Shown here: positions 34,390-47,678 of the stretch, in pieces
How positions within the stretch are numbered: the stretch's first letter is position 1
How the letters are laid out: the number at the start of each line of letters is the position of its first letter
NCBI RefSeq assembly: GCF_003952485.1
Contig: NZ_CP034447.1
Span: forward strand, 4,106,501-4,170,500
Source: Mesorhizobium sp. M1E.F.Ca.ET.045.02.1.1
Lineage (GTDB): Bacteria; Pseudomonadota; Alphaproteobacteria; Rhizobiales; Rhizobiaceae
Direction of reading: 5' to 3'
Length of the DNA stretch: 64,000 bases
The notes under the pieces: generated by a model
What the model was told of the DNA's origin: nothing
The model's input: only the letters and a program-made list of their open reading frames with translations
The model's database searches: none
Position numbers and translations under genes: made by a program

Positions 34390-35093
34390 TATTGACCCTT
34401 GCAGGCCGCGAAGAACCTCGGTTCGAGTTCATCGAGCCGGTCGATCACGACGTCCGCGCCGAGAGCCTCTGGCGCGACGGCCGTATAGCCGCCCCGCACG
34501 ATGGCGCACATCATGTCCGCCGCCTTGGCCGTTTGCACGTCGGTCACGCTGTCGCCGACAAGCATCGCCTCGTGTGCATCGCAGTCGCAGCTCCTGCAGG
34601 CGGCCAGCAGCATCTCGGGGGAGGGCTTTTTCGGGTGGCCGCTGTCGCCACCGATCACAACGTCCAGTTCCGCCAGCAGATCGAAACGCGACAGAATAAT
34701 GCGCGAGAAACCTTCTGGCTTGTTGGTGACCACGCCTGTCCGCAATCCCGCTTTGCGGGCAGCCGACAGGGCCTGTGCAGCCCCGGGCCGGAGCATGGAC
34801 AAGCGGGTGAGATTGTCGGCATAGATGTCGATCATCGTCGCGTGGCGCTCGCGAAATTCCTGACGCGAAAGCGCGACGCCATGGGTGGCGAACGCACGCT
34901 CCACCAGTGCCCCGATTCCGTTGCCGATCATGCCGCGGACAGCTTCCAATGAATGCGGCGCCAGCCCGAAACCTGCCATCAATTCATTGACGGCCGCCGC
35001 GATGTCCGGAGCAGAATCGACGAGCGTGCCGTCGAGATCGAAGAAGACGGCGCGAAGCGACGAGCCTTCGATGTCCTTTACAGCGAGACTCAT
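34389..35093 (-). CDS. cbbZ: phosphoglycolate phosphatase CbbZ
   Basis: A 234-residue HAD hydrolase with motif [16 protein letters not shown], motif [10 protein letters not shown] and motif [11 protein letters not shown], the pattern of Gph/CbbZ. It dephosphorylates the 2-phosphoglycolate made by RuBisCO oxygenation. Start 35093 gives an ATGA overlap with the epimerase stop; the longer open frame upstream is a shadow of that gene. Confidence 0.92.
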   Translation of the reverse strand: MSLAVKDIEGSSLRAVFFDLDGTLVDSAPDIAAAVNELMAGFGLAPHSLEAVRGMIGNGIGALVERAFATHGVALSRQEFRERHATMIDIYADNLTRLSMLRPGAAQALSAARKAGLRTGVVTNKPEGFSRIILSRFDLLAELDVVIGGDSGHPKKPSPEMLLAACRSCDCDAHEAMLVGDSVTDVQTAKAADMMCAIVRGGYTAVAPEALGADVVIDRLDELEPRFFAACKGQ

Positions 35094-35779
35094 GCCGGTT
35101 CCCTCGCGGCCACCCTGTCGGCGGCGTGGCGGATCGCGGCTATATTGGTTCGGTAGGCGTCGGCAGTACCGCCCTTGAAGACGGCGGAGCCGGTGACGAG
35201 CACATTGGCGCCGGCCGCGGTGACCAGAGGAGCCGTCTCGGGCGTAACGCCGCCGTCGATCTCGATGTCGATCGGACGTTGGCCGACAAGCGCCTTGACA
35301 CGCCTGACCTTGTCGATGACCGCCGAGATGAAGGCCTGGCCGCCGAAACCCGGATTGACCGTCATCAAAAGCACCAGGTCGAGCCGGTCGAGAACATATT
35401 CGATGACGCTTTCCGGTGTCGATGGATTGAGCGACGCGCCGGCCTTCTTGCCGAGGCTCTTGATCGCCTGCAGCGAGCGGTCGAGATGCGGCCCGGCCTC
35501 GGCATGCACCGTGATGATGTCGCAACCGGCGTCGGCGAAGGCGGCGAGATAGGGATCGGCCGGCGCGATCATCAGATGACAGTCGAAGATCTTGTCGGTG
35601 CGGTCGCGGATCGCCTTGATCACCGGCGGGCCAAAGGTGATGTTGGGCACGAAATGTCCGTCCATCACATCGAGATGGATCCAGTCGGCGCCCGCCCGCG
35701 CGACTGCTTCGACCTCGTCGCCGAGCCGCGAGAAATCCGACGATAGAACCGATGGGGCGATTATGGTCTTCCCGGTCAT
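35090..35779 (-). CDS. cbbE: ribulose-phosphate 3-epimerase
   Basis: A 229-residue TIM-barrel enzyme interconverting xylulose 5-phosphate and ribulose 5-phosphate in the regeneration phase of the Calvin cycle. Conserved blocks: [34 protein letters not shown] and EIDGGV. It overlaps cbbX upstream and cbbZ downstream by four bases each. Confidence 0.96.
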   Translation of the reverse strand: MTGKTIIAPSVLSSDFSRLGDEVEAVARAGADWIHLDVMDGHFVPNITFGPPVIKAIRDRTDKIFDCHLMIAPADPYLAAFADAGCDIITVHAEAGPHLDRSLQAIKSLGKKAGASLNPSTPESVIEYVLDRLDLVLLMTVNPGFGGQAFISAVIDKVRRVKALVGQRPIDIEIDGGVTPETAPLVTAAGANVLVTGSAVFKGGTADAYRTNIAAIRHAADRVAAREPA

Positions 35780-36713
35780 TTTGGCTCACCTTCCTCCGGC
35801 TTTAATGCGAAGACCCGGCTGGCGGTGATGTCGTCGGCCGAGATGGTCGACAGCGCCTTGGCGCCAAGCGGTCCCTTGGCGCTCTCGAACAGCCGGTTGG
35901 CCTGCCGCAGCCGGGTCCGATCGAGGGCGTTGCGGATCGAGCGGGCGTTGGCGAAATGCGGCTGCGCGCGGCGGCGTGCGATGTAGTCGGCCATTGCGGC
36001 GGTTGCCTTCGTGTCGAACAGGTAATTTTGCTGGTCGAGCATTTGTTCCGCGATCCTGAGAAGCTCGTCGTCGGAATAGTCGGGAAAGTCGATGTGGTGG
36101 GCAATGCGCGAGCGGAATCCCGGATTGCTTTCGAAGAAGCGGTCCATGCGCTGCGAGTAGCCGGCGAGGATCACCACAAGGTCGTCGCGCTGGTTCTCCA
36201 TCACCTGCAGCAGGATCTCGATCGCCTCCTGGCCGTAATCGCGCTCGTTCTCGGGCGATAGAGATAATAGGCCTCGTCGATGAACAGCACGCCGCCCATC
36301 GCCTTCTTCAGGATCTCCTTGGTCTTGGGCGCGGTGTGGCCGATATATTGGCCGACCAGGTCGTCGCGGGTAACCGAAACCAGATGGCCCTTGCGGATAT
36401 AGCCCAGCCGATGCAGCAGGTCGGCCATTCGCAGCGCGACGGTGGTCTTGCCGGTGCCGGGATTGCCGGTGAAGCTCATATGCAGTGTCGGCGTCTCATG
36501 GGCGAGGCCCATGCGGCGCCGTGCCCGCTCGACCAACAGGAGCGCCGCCGTCTCGCGGATGCGTCTCTTGACCGGGGCGAGCCCGATCAGCTCGCGGTCG
36601 AGCTCGGCCAGGACGTCCTTGACGCCGGAAGTTTCGAATTCCTCACGCAGATCGATCGCCGCTGGCGTGATGGCTTGAGGCACTTCCGTTTCGGCAAAGG
36701 CTGGCGCCGACAT
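35776..36713 (-). pseudogene. cbbX: red-type RuBisCO activase CbbX, one frameshift
   Basis: AAA+ protein that remodels inhibited red-type RuBisCO. Reading from 36713 gives a normal N-terminus with Walker A ([10 protein letters not shown]) and Walker B ([14 protein letters not shown]). At about 36,252 one G is missing (CCCGAGAAC where CCCGGAGAAC is expected) and the frame is lost. The remainder ([20 protein letters not shown] and on to the normal C-terminus) is open in the next frame to 35,776. Restoring one base gives a normal full-length protein. It is one of a cluster of indels, so an error in the sequence is likely. Confidence 0.85.
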
Positions 36714-36733
36714 GGCATTCTCCTCTTGTCCGA

Positions 36734-39733
<3,000 letters not shown>

Positions 39734-39744
39734 TGTCGGTCCTC

Positions 39745-41751
39745 CTAGATGATGAGCTTCATCGCCGCTGCGGCGACGGCTTCGGGCGTGATGTCGAAAT
39801 GCTTGTAGAGATCCGGAGCAGGGGCGCTTGCGCCGAAGCCGGTCATGCCGACAAAAGCGCCCGTCTCGCCGATCCAGCGGTCCCAGCCGAGCCGGGCGGC
39901 GGCTTCGACCGCGACGCGCGGCGCGGAGCCGAGGACGGACTTGCGGTAGTCCGCATCCTGTTCCTCGAACAGTTCCCAGCACGGCATCGAGACGACGGCG
40001 GGGGCGATGCCGTGCTCCCGTTCGAGCCGTTCGGCGGCGGCAACGGCGATCTCGACCTCGGAACCCGTGGCGATCAGCGTCACTGCACGGTGCGCGGACG
40101 GCTCGCGCAAGACGTAAGCGCCGCGGCTGGACCGGTTCTCGTCGCTGCGTGCCTGGCGCAGCATCGGCAGGTTTTGGCGCGAGAGCACCAGCACGCTCGG
40201 CCGCGTTTCGCTCTTCAGCGCCAGTTCCCAGCATTCCGCGGTTTCGATGATGTCGGCCGGACGGAAGACGTTGAGGTTCGGTGTCGCCCGCAGCATCGCC
40301 AGATGCTCGATCGGCTGGTGGGTCGGTCCGTCCTCGCCGAGGCCGATCGAATCGTGCGTCATCACATAGACGACGCGCCGGCTCATGAGCGCCGAGAGCC
40401 GCATCGCGCCGCGAGCATAGTCGGCGAAGCACAGGAACGTGCCGCCATAGGGTACGAACCCGCCATGCAGCGCGATGCCGTTCATGGCCGCGGCCATGCC
40501 GTGCTCGCGGATGCCGTAGTGAACGTAGCGGCCCCCATAGCCACCCGGCACGATGCGATCCATGCCTTTGGTGATCGTCAGGTTCGAATGCGTGAGATCG
40601 GCGGAGCCGCCAACCGTCAGCTCGGTTGCGCCGTTGATCGCGGCAAGCGCCATCTCGGAGGCCTTGCGCGTTGCGACCTTGGTCGCCTTCTCGACATGTT
40701 CCTCGCGGAAGGCGGCAAGAGCCTCGAATACCGCATCGGGCAATTTGCCGCCGATCGCACGCTCGAAGGCCTTGCGCCGCGGCGAGGCGGCAAGCCGCTG
40801 CTCCCAGGCGCGCCGCGCCGCTTGCCCGCGCTCGGCAATCTCGCGCCAGGCGGAAAGGATGTCGTCCGGCACCTCGAACGGTGCGTAGGCCCAGCCGATG
40901 TTTTCTCGCGTCGCGGCAATCTCCGCATCGCCCAGCGGCGCGCCATGCGTCTTTTCCGAACCGCCCAGATTGGGCGCGCCCTTGCCGATTACCGTGCGGC
41001 AGGCGATCAGCGATGGCCGATCCGACTGCCGTGCGGCCTCGATTGCCGCGGCGACGGCTTCCATGTCGTGGCCGTCCACCGACTGGACATGCCAGCCGGC
41101 GGCTTTGAACCGCGCCGGCTGATCCATCGACGTCGACAGCGAGGTCGGTCCGTCGATGGAGATGGCGTTGTCGTCCCACAGCACGATCAGCCGGGACAGC
41201 TTCAGGTGACCTGCGAGGTCGATCGCCTCGTGGCTGATGCCTTCCTGCAGGCAGCCGTCGCCGGCGATCGCGTAGGTGTAGTGGTCGACGAGATCCGCGC
41301 CGTGGCGGGCGGCAAGCATGCGTTCGGCCAGCGCCATGCCGACAGCGGTCGAAATGCCTTGTCCGAGCGGACCGGTCGTCGTCTCGATGCCAAGCGCGTG
41401 GCCGTGCTCCGGATGTCCGGCGGTACGGCTGCCCAGTTGACGGAACCGCTGCAACTCCTCGATCGGCATGTCCTCGTAGCCGAGCAGGTAATGCAGCGCA
41501 TATTGCAGCATCGAGCCATGCCCGGCTGAAAGCACGAAGCGGTCGCGATCGGGCCAGTCCGGCGCTGTCGGGTCGATATTGATGAAGCGGCTGACCAGCA
41601 CCGTCGCGACATCGGCCATGCCCATCGGCATGCCCGGATGTCCGGAGTTGGCCTTCTGCACGCTGTCCATCGCCAGCGCGCGGATGGCGTTCGCCATGTC
41701 GCGCTCGGAGGCAGAGGCGGCGACGGACTTCAATGCTGCCAGGCTGGTCAT
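39745..41751 (-). CDS. cbbT: transketolase
   Basis: A 668-residue thiamine-diphosphate enzyme. N-terminal blocks [14 protein letters not shown] and [11 protein letters not shown]; the TPP motif [13 protein letters not shown]...LIVLWDDN; pyrimidine-domain signature with [16 protein letters not shown] and [16 protein letters not shown]. It transfers two-carbon units in ribulose regeneration. Start [10 protein letters not shown] at 41751 chosen over an upstream start because of GGAGG spacing. Intact, unlike cbbL, cbbS and cbbX. Confidence 0.96.
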   Translation of the reverse strand: MTSLAALKSVAASASERDMANAIRALAMDSVQKANSGHPGMPMGMADVATVLVSRFINIDPTAPDWPDRDRFVLSAGHGSMLQYALHYLLGYEDMPIEELQRFRQLGSRTAGHPEHGHALGIETTTGPLGQGISTAVGMALAERMLAARHGADLVDHYTYAIAGDGCLQEGISHEAIDLAGHLKLSRLIVLWDDNAISIDGPTSLSTSMDQPARFKAAGWHVQSVDGHDMEAVAAAIEAARQSDRPSLIACRTVIGKGAPNLGGSEKTHGAPLGDAEIAATRENIGWAYAPFEVPDDILSAWREIAERGQAARRAWEQRLAASPRRKAFERAIGGKLPDAVFEALAAFREEHVEKATKVATRKASEMALAAINGATELTVGGSADLTHSNLTITKGMDRIVPGGYGGRYVHYGIREHGMAAAMNGIALHGGFVPYGGTFLCFADYARGAMRLSALMSRRVVYVMTHDSIGLGEDGPTHQPIEHLAMLRATPNLNVFRPADIIETAECWELALKSETRPSVLVLSRQNLPMLRQARSDENRSSRGAYVLREPSAHRAVTLIATGSEVEIAVAAAERLEREHGIAPAVVSMPCWELFEEQDADYRKSVLGSAPRVAVEAAARLGWDRWIGETGAFVGMTGFGASAPAPDLYKHFDITPEAVAAAAMKLII

Positions 41752-41761
41752 GGCGTCCTCC

Positions 41762-42634
41762 TCACGACACACGTTTCTTGCGTTCGATCAATTGCAGGAT
41801 GAGCGGCGTCAGGATCAGCTGCATGGCAAGGTCGAGCTTGTTGCCCGGCACCACTATGGAATTCGGCCGCGACATGAAGGAGTCGTGGATCATTGAAAGC
41901 AGGTAGGGGAAATCGATGCCGCGAGGATTGGCGAAGCGGATGACCAGCATCGATTCGTCGGGGGTCGGAATCCAGCGCGCGATGAACGGGTTGGACGTGT
42001 CGACGATCGGCACGCGCTGGAAGTTGATCGCGGTCTGCGAGAATTGCGGGACGATGTAGCGGACATAGTCCGGCATGCGGCGCAGGATCACATCCATCAC
42101 CGCCTCGGTGGAATAGCCGCGCGTGGCGCGGTCGCGATGGATCTTCTGGATCCATTCGAGATTTATGACCGGCACCACGCCGATCTTGAGATCCGCATGC
42201 CTGGCCAGGTCGATCTTGTCGGTGACGACGCAGCCATGCAGGCCTTCGTAGAAGAGTAGGTCGCTCGGGGCGAATTCGCGCCAATCGGTGAAATTCCCCG
42301 GCGGCGTGCCGTACAGCTTCTCCTCGTCCTCGTCATGGACGTAGGTGCGGGTCCTTCCGGTCCCTCGGCGGCCATATTCCTCGAAAACCCCCTCGAGGAT
42401 CCCGAGCTCGTTGGCCTCGGCATGGAAGTGGGTGAAGTTCGGGTTGCCTGCCTTTTCCTGCTTGGCGACCTCCACCTTCATCGCCGCGCGGTCGTAGCGA
42501 TGAAAGGCGTCGCCTTCGATGAAGGCAGCCTCGATGTTCTCGCGCCGGAAGATCAGCTCGAAGATGCGCTTGACCGAGGTTGTGCCCGCGCCCGACGATC
42601 CGGTGATGGTGATGATGGGGTGCCTTGCCGACAT
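41762..42634 (-). CDS. cbbP: phosphoribulokinase
   Basis: A 290-residue proteobacterial-type PRK with P-loop [10 protein letters not shown] and blocks [19 protein letters not shown] and [10 protein letters not shown]. It phosphorylates ribulose 5-phosphate to ribulose 1,5-bisphosphate, the substrate of RuBisCO. It lies 8 bp after cbbF and 10 bp before cbbT. Confidence 0.97.
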   Translation of the reverse strand: MSARHPIITITGSSGAGTTSVKRIFELIFRRENIEAAFIEGDAFHRYDRAAMKVEVAKQEKAGNPNFTHFHAEANELGILEGVFEEYGRRGTGRTRTYVHDEDEEKLYGTPPGNFTDWREFAPSDLLFYEGLHGCVVTDKIDLARHADLKIGVVPVINLEWIQKIHRDRATRGYSTEAVMDVILRRMPDYVRYIVPQFSQTAINFQRVPIVDTSNPFIARWIPTPDESMLVIRFANPRGIDFPYLLSMIHDSFMSRPNSIVVPGNKLDLAMQLILTPLILQLIERKKRVS

Positions 42635-42642
42635 GATGCTGC

Positions 42643-43692
42643 TCAGGCCCTGAAAAGTCCGCGGCGGCTGAACAGCGGCGCGCGCTCGCCGATAGCGCTG
42701 GGTTCGGTGTGGTAGCGGGCGATCCGCGCGACTTCCCGCGCGGATCCGAAGACCACGGGGACGCGCTGATGCAGGCTCTCGGGTTCGATTTCGAGGATGC
42801 GGGTGATCGTATCGGTCGCGGCACCGGCCGCCTGTTCGATCAGATAGGCAATCGGATTGGCCTCGTAGACGAGCCGAAGCCGGCCTTGGCGGTAACCCCG
42901 GCGTTGGTCGCCGGGATAGAGAAACACGCCGCCGCGCATCAATATGCGATAGCAGTCAGCGACAAGCGAGGCGATCCAGCGCATGTTGAAGTCCTTCTCC
43001 CGTGGGCCTTCGGTGCCTTCCAGGCAGTCGTCGACATAGAGGCGCACGGCCTCGTCCCAGTGGCGGTAGTTGGCGGCGTTGATGGCGAACTCCTGGGTCC
43101 GCTCCGGAATGATCCGGCTTTCGTAGGCCTGGACGAAGGTGCCCAGCCTGGTCGAATGCACGAAGACGTGCGTGCCGCTGCCGAGCGACAGAACGAGCGC
43201 CAGTTGCGGCCCGTAAATAAAGAACCCGGCGCCCAGCATGCTCACGCCTGCCTGCAAAAAGGAGGCGGCCGGATTGGCGTCCGGCGCGCCAGTTGCAGGG
43301 AGGAGCGAGAAAATCGTTCCGATCGACACGTTGGCGTCGATGTTGGAAGAGCCATCCAGCGGGTCGATGGCGACGGCGAGGGGGGCTTGTCCGTCGAGCA
43401 GGACCGGCCGGTCCAGCTCCTCGGAAGCATAGAGCGCGACCGGAGCGTGACGCATGGCGTCGAGAAAGATGTCGTCGGCAAAGATGTCGAGATCCTTCTG
43501 AACGTCGCCGTCGGCGTTGGCGCCGCGGGTTCCGGCAAAGGCGGTGCCGAGCACCCCTTGGTTGATGGCATTGCGGACCCTGGTGGCAGCCTGTGTGAGC
43601 TGACGGACGGTGGCCACGACCGCGGAGCGGCGTTCGTCCGGCGAGTCGCCGAGATAGGAGTTCAGAAAAGCGTCGAGCGTTGGCGCTGGCAT
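42643..43692 (-). CDS. cbbF: fructose-1,6-bisphosphatase, class I
   Basis: A 349-residue phosphatase with the metal-binding block AIDPLDGSSNIDANVS and the active-site region RRGYRQGRLRLVYEANPIA. It removes the 1-phosphate from fructose (and probably sedoheptulose) bisphosphate in the Calvin cycle. First gene of the cbb operon, facing cbbR across a 120-bp regulatory gap. Confidence 0.96.
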   Translation of the reverse strand: MPAPTLDAFLNSYLGDSPDERRSAVVATVRQLTQAATRVRNAINQGVLGTAFAGTRGANADGDVQKDLDIFADDIFLDAMRHAPVALYASEELDRPVLLDGQAPLAVAIDPLDGSSNIDANVSIGTIFSLLPATGAPDANPAASFLQAGVSMLGAGFFIYGPQLALVLSLGSGTHVFVHSTRLGTFVQAYESRIIPERTQEFAINAANYRHWDEAVRLYVDDCLEGTEGPREKDFNMRWIASLVADCYRILMRGGVFLYPGDQRRGYRQGRLRLVYEANPIAYLIEQAAGAATDTITRILEIEPESLHQRVPVVFGSAREVARIARYHTEPSAIGERAPLFSRRGLFRA

Positions 43693-43762
43693 CGTAGCCT
43701 CCCGGTCCGGTCGTGTCTCCTCGGGGCCGGATGGAGGGATGAAACCAAACGATCTGTGCTAA

Positions 43763-43794
43763 GTAAAATTCAATAACTTTACCTGAGCAGTAAA
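43763..43794. promoter_or_regulatory. candidate CbbR operator between cbbR and cbbF
   Basis: TTTACCTGAGCAGTAAA (43,778-43,794) is a palindrome that fits the LysR T-N11-A rule, and a further GTAAA at 43,763 forms a second inverted repeat with the same TTTAC. The position in the divergent cbbR-cbbF gap is as expected for CbbR sites. Confidence 0.6.
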
Positions 43795-43812
43795 AACAAT
43801 TTAGTATGCCGC

Positions 43813-44802
43813 ATGAGAAACCTCACGCTCAGGCAATTCAAGACCGTTCAGGCAATCGTCAGCCACGGAAAAATCGTCAGCGCGGCCAAGGTGTTAGGCC
43901 TTTCTCCTCCAGCGGTGACGATCCAGTTGCGACAAGTGGAGGAGGAGGTCCAACTGGCCCTGTTCGATCGGACCTCGGACGGCATGCGTCCCACCGCCGC
44001 AGGGCTGGCCTTCGTCGAGGCGGCGCAGGCTATCGAGGAGCGGCTTCGCCTGCTCGAAGACGAGATGGACGCCATCAAGGGCGTGCGCGCCGGCAGCCTG
44101 AGGCTCGGCGTCGTTTCCACCGCCAAATATTTCGCGCCACGGCTCATGGCCGGCTTCATGAAGGAGCATCCCGATATCGACATGCGGCTTGCCGTCGGCA
44201 ATCGCGCCGAAACGATCGACAGTCTGAAGAACCACGACATCGACATCGCACTGATGGGCCGTCCGCCCAAGGAAGTTTCGGTGCGCGCTTCGGTCTTCGG
44301 CGATCATCCGCTGGTTGTCATCGCGCCGCCCGAACACCCGCTGGCGTCGGCACGCGACATTTCCAAGCAGAGGATCGCCGAGGAGCATTTCCTCATTCGC
44401 GAGCCGGGCTCGGGCACGCGCATCTCGCTGGAGATATTCCTGAGCGACGTTCCCGGCCGGATCGACGATCTCGGCGTCGAGATGGGCTCGAACGAGACGA
44501 TCAAGCAGGCGGTGATGGCAGGTCTCGGCATCGCTTTCATCTCCGCGCACACCATCGCCGCGGAAACGGAAGCCGGCCGGCTCGTCATTCTCGACGTGGC
44601 CGGGATGCCGATCCGCCGGCAATGGTTTTCGGTGATGCGCACCGATCATGTGATCTCGCCGGCCATGGCGACCTTCAACGATTTCCTGATGCGCAGAGGC
44701 GCAACCTACCTGCCCCTGTTCGGCAAACTGTATCCGTACGCCGAAGCGAATGACGCGGCTCGGATGCAAAAAATGAGAGCGCCTGGAAAGCGGCCAGAGT
44801 GA
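43813..44802 (+). CDS. cbbR: LysR-type Calvin-cycle regulator CbbR
   Basis: A 329-residue LysR protein: N-terminal HTH (LRQFKTVQAIVSHGKIVSAAKVLGLSPPAVTIQLRQVEEE), then effector domain with EPGSGTR and GLGIAFISAHT, both typical of CbbR. It is divergent from cbbF and would activate the cbb operon in response to Calvin-cycle intermediates or NADPH (known for the family). Confidence 0.94.
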   Translation: MRNLTLRQFKTVQAIVSHGKIVSAAKVLGLSPPAVTIQLRQVEEEVQLALFDRTSDGMRPTAAGLAFVEAAQAIEERLRLLEDEMDAIKGVRAGSLRLGVVSTAKYFAPRLMAGFMKEHPDIDMRLAVGNRAETIDSLKNHDIDIALMGRPPKEVSVRASVFGDHPLVVIAPPEHPLASARDISKQRIAEEHFLIREPGSGTRISLEIFLSDVPGRIDDLGVEMGSNETIKQAVMAGLGIAFISAHTIAAETEAGRLVILDVAGMPIRRQWFSVMRTDHVISPAMATFNDFLMRRGATYLPLFGKLYPYAEANDAARMQKMRAPGKRPE

Positions 44803-45030
44803 AGCGCCCGACATACCGGCCGAAGAAATCATGCGAAAGAAAGCCGACAAGGGCGTGGAAAACGCACCGCCATCGATGGCGGTCGGGGGGCTCGCATGGT
44901 ATGTTGCAGTGCGAAAGGGCAGGGGCACGCGCTCTCATACTCGCAGACAAGACGGATAGGCAGCCAACCCCTGCAGACAAATCGCTATGGGTCCCGGGCG
45001 CGAGGTTCGGGAATTCGAAGGGGAAGGGGC

Positions 45031-45231
45031 ATGCTTTATACAATCGTGATGATGGTCTGCATGACGGCGGTGCCGCAGACCTGCGAGCAACGCGAGGAAA
45101 TGGCGGACGGCCTGGCCATGAATCCCGGGGTGGCCTTCATGCAGGCGCAGCCGCTGGTCGCCCATTGGCTGGAGACACATCCCGGCTATTTCGTGCAGCG
45201 CTGGCGTGTGCTGCCCGGCCGGGGATCCTGA
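45031..45231 (+). CDS. small hypothetical protein (66 aa)
   Basis: Starts MLYTIVMMVCMTAVPQTCEQ, preceded by a purine-rich GAAGGGGAAGGGG site. The N-terminal hydrophobic run could be a short signal or membrane anchor. Motifs: two Cys and a Trp-rich C-terminus (HWLETHPGYFVQRWRV). Sequence of this kind is common as an unnamed protein in Rhizobiales. The rest of the 44,802-45,250 stretch shows no gene. Confidence 0.5.
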   Translation: MLYTIVMMVCMTAVPQTCEQREEMADGLAMNPGVAFMQAQPLVAHWLETHPGYFVQRWRVLPGRGS

Positions 45232-45264
45232 CGGGGCATCTTCGAAGCGGGCTTTATTTCGCGC

Positions 45265-45308
45265 AAGTCGTTCTCCCAAAACCGCTGCGCACTTTTGGGC
45301 GACATGCG
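45265..45308. repeat. rhizobial intergenic inverted repeat, copy 1
   Basis: Arms CCCAAAA and TTTTGGG flanked by AAGTCG and CGACATGCG form a hairpin around the core ACCGCTGCGCAC. It sits directly at the 3' end of the gene on the minus strand. This pattern (CCAAAACCG...TTTTGGGCGACATGC) is a widespread short repeat in rhizobial intergenic DNA; the second copy is at 56,730-56,774. Confidence 0.65.
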
Positions 45309-45941
45309 TTATTTCTTCGCGGCAAGCGTTTCCGAGACAGTCTTGGACAGCTGATAAAGCCGCTGCTCGATTATCGTCGGCACATCGCAGACGTAAGTCA
45401 GCGATTGCGCACGCTCGTTGAAGATGCGCGTCGCGAAATTCAGCTGGTCGGTCTGCCGCTCGACCTCGTCCTGATCCGCGTCGGGTTTTGCGCGCAAGAC
45501 ATCGACATCGGACGCCTGCTTGCGCAATTCGGCGGCCATTTCGAGCTGCCTGTGGGCGTAACGGGAAATGCCGGAAATCACATGCGAACGCTCGGCGTCC
45601 ATGTGGTCGAACATGCCTTGCAAGAGCATCGCCATTTTCGGCGCAAGTTGCTCGGCCGGCAGGGAGGCGGCAAAATCCCTGATCTTCATCTGCGCGTCTG
45701 CTATCGGCAGCCTGCGAGCCGCCACCTCCTCGACCAGGGCGGAGACGGAAGGGTCCTGCGACCAATCCTTCGCCGCTGGTGGAAGGTCCGGTCCATTCCA
45801 GACCTGGGCGAGCGAGAGTTGCGGCACCTTGCGCTGAGCGCAGGGCCAGTCCGGATCGGTATTCGCGGCCACGGCGCCGGCGTTCGGCACGAGCATGGCG
45901 GCCGCAACCAGGCTGCGTACAAGCCTCATCCGTTCCATCAA
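45309..45941 (-). CDS. secreted hypothetical protein of the PQQ-associated ABC operon
   Basis: A 210-residue protein with an N-terminal signal peptide (LVRSLVAAAMLVPNAGAVAA), then a helical periplasmic domain with two Cys (WPCAQRKVPQLSLAQVW and YVCDVP). It follows the ABC permease gene with a 4-base overlap. The opening CAQRKVP...LS....W is shared with proteins encoded by PQQ-alcohol dehydrogenase clusters. Function unknown; a periplasmic partner of the exporter is inferred. Confidence 0.65.
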   Translation of the reverse strand: MMERMRLVRSLVAAAMLVPNAGAVAANTDPDWPCAQRKVPQLSLAQVWNGPDLPPAAKDWSQDPSVSALVEEVAARRLPIADAQMKIRDFAASLPAEQLAPKMAMLLQGMFDHMDAERSHVISGISRYAHRQLEMAAELRKQASDVDVLRAKPDADQDEVERQTDQLNFATRIFNERAQSLTYVCDVPTIIEQRLYQLSKTVSETLAAKK

Positions 45942-46813
45942 TCGTTTCCTCCCGTGCCCTGTTTGCGGATTATCAGGCCGCGCGAAGGGTCATAAGCGAT
46001 GATGGCGCCTCCCAGAAACAGCAGCGTGCAGCCGGCGACGACACCCAGCGACACCCAATCGATCTGCCCGTAGAAGGCGAAGCGGATCAGTTCGACGGCG
46101 TAGGTGAAGGGGTTGGCGAGGCAGAGCTTGTAAAGAAGCGGGCTCGCTTCCTGGATGCGCCACAAAGGGTAGAGCGCCGGAGAAGCGAAATAGCCGGGAA
46201 AGATAACGAAGTTCATGATGCCGGCGAAATTCTCGAGCTGCTTGATCATCGAGGACAAAAGCATGCCGAGCGCACAAAGCATCATGCCGGACAGGAACAG
46301 GGCCGGCAGCACGAACAAGTAGCCGAGCGGCGGCGCCTTGACGCCCCAGAACCAGGCAACGATCAGGAAGGCGTAGACCTGCGCGATCGATACGGAAACA
46401 CCGGCGAGCATCTTCGACAGCAGCAGGTACCAGCGGGGGAATGGGCTGACCAGCAGGATGCGCATATTGCCCATCTCGCGGTCGTAGACCATCGACAGCG
46501 AAGACTGCATGCCCGAGAACAGCAGGATCATGCCGCACAAGCCTGGCGTGATATAGACCTCATAGAGCACGTAGGTCTTGTAGGGCGGGATGATCGAAAC
46601 GCCGAGCACCTGCCGGAATCCGGCGGCAAAAATGAACAGCCAGACGAGCGGTCGAACCAGCGACGAGATGAAACGCTCGCGCTGGTGCAGGAAGCGCAGG
46701 CATTCCCGTATGACGACACCTTTGAGGCAGATGAGATAGTGACGAAGGCCGAACGCGCCGGACTTCGCTGGCGTGACAGCGGCGACCTTTTCCGGCATTG
46801 CGGGAGAGTTCAT
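45938..46813 (-). CDS. ABC-2 type exporter permease (PQQ-associated)
   Basis: A 291-residue membrane protein with six hydrophobic segments and ABC-2 family blocks (VRPLVWLFIFAAGF, YDREMGNMRILLVSP, ALYPLW...ANPFTYAVELIR). It couples with the ATPase encoded just upstream (4-base overlap). Related pairs are found next to PQQ alcohol dehydrogenases. Substrate unknown. Confidence 0.85.
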   Translation of the reverse strand: MNSPAMPEKVAAVTPAKSGAFGLRHYLICLKGVVIRECLRFLHQRERFISSLVRPLVWLFIFAAGFRQVLGVSIIPPYKTYVLYEVYITPGLCGMILLFSGMQSSLSMVYDREMGNMRILLVSPFPRWYLLLSKMLAGVSVSIAQVYAFLIVAWFWGVKAPPLGYLFVLPALFLSGMMLCALGMLLSSMIKQLENFAGIMNFVIFPGYFASPALYPLWRIQEASPLLYKLCLANPFTYAVELIRFAFYGQIDWVSLGVVAGCTLLFLGGAIIAYDPSRGLIIRKQGTGGND

Positions 46814-47598
46814 GGCGAGATCTCCGCAATGCCGGCCGCCTCGCTTCGGCTGAGTCTCGAAAAGGCCTCGCCGATCGAACCGGCACCACTTGCCTTGACG
46901 ACGTCGGCCACCTTGCCCTTGGCGACCAGGTCACCCTGCCTGAGCACGACGACATGGTCGCCGTCATCGACTTCGTCGATCAGATGCGTGGCCCAAAGCA
47001 CGCCGATGCCCTCCGTCTCGACCAGCTTGCGGATGGTGGCAAGAATGCCCGCGCGCGACTGGATGTCGAGACCGACCGTCGCTTCGTCGAGCAGCAACAG
47101 GGAAGGGCGGTGGAGCAGCGCCCTGGCGATCTCGATGCGCCGCATCTGGCCGCCGGAAAGGCTGCGAGCCTTGTCATGCTGGCGGCCCTGCATGTCGACC
47201 GTCTCGATCAGCGCCGCAATGCGCTGCCGGGCTTCGTGCCGTCCGATGCCATGCAGCGAGGCGTGATAGGAGAAGTTCTGGTATACGCTCAGATCGAGGT
47301 CGAGCGTGCGTGCCTGGAACACGATGCCGACACGTCTGAGCGCCTCGCCGGAAGCACGGCTGACGTCGTGGCCGAAGATGCGGATCGATCCGTGGCGCGT
47401 GTCGTAAAGGTGGCTGATCAACGAGAACAGAGTTGTCTTGCCGGCACCGTTGAGACCGAGGAGCGCGGTGAAAGTCGCCGGCGCGATCGAAAACGAGACG
47501 TCGTTGAGCGCCCGCTTCGGACCATATGAATGGCTGACGCCGGCGACGTCGAGCGCCGCCACCTCGTCTCCCGTTTTCCCCGTCCCGGCATGCTGCAT
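46810..47598 (-). CDS. ABC exporter ATP-binding protein (PQQ-associated)
   Basis: A 262-residue ABC ATPase with Walker A GLNGAGKTT, signature LSGGQMRR, Walker B LLLLDEATVGLD and the H-loop WATHLIDE. It forms an exporter with the downstream ABC-2 permease. The neighbouring YVTN propeller and periplasmic binding protein place it in a PQQ-dependent alcohol-oxidation accessory operon (context inference). Confidence 0.9.
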   Translation of the reverse strand: MQHAGTGKTGDEVAALDVAGVSHSYGPKRALNDVSFSIAPATFTALLGLNGAGKTTLFSLISHLYDTRHGSIRIFGHDVSRASGEALRRVGIVFQARTLDLDLSVYQNFSYHASLHGIGRHEARQRIAALIETVDMQGRQHDKARSLSGGQMRRIEIARALLHRPSLLLLDEATVGLDIQSRAGILATIRKLVETEGIGVLWATHLIDEVDDGDHVVVLRQGDLVAKGKVADVVKASGAGSIGEAFSRLSRSEAAGIAEISP

Positions 47599-47678
47599 GG
47601 ATGGCTCCTTCAGGATGCTTACCTAGCGCGCTCGACCTCGATGGCCTCGGGGGCAGGCCTCAGTCTTTCGGCTGGTTT

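Noticed and set aside
34389..35779. Plus-strand frames through the cbbZ/cbbE region as antisense genes
   Set aside because: They follow codon periodicity of the minus-strand genes and have no recognisable domains.
35094..35789. Long 5' extension of the open frame that contains cbbZ
   Set aside because: It is a shadow of the epimerase gene in another frame; the ATGA junction and HAD N-terminus fix the start at 35,093.
39734..41179. Long 5' extension of the open frame that contains cbbA
   Set aside because: It is a shadow of transketolase with Arg-rich low-complexity translation; aldolase homology begins only at 39,733.
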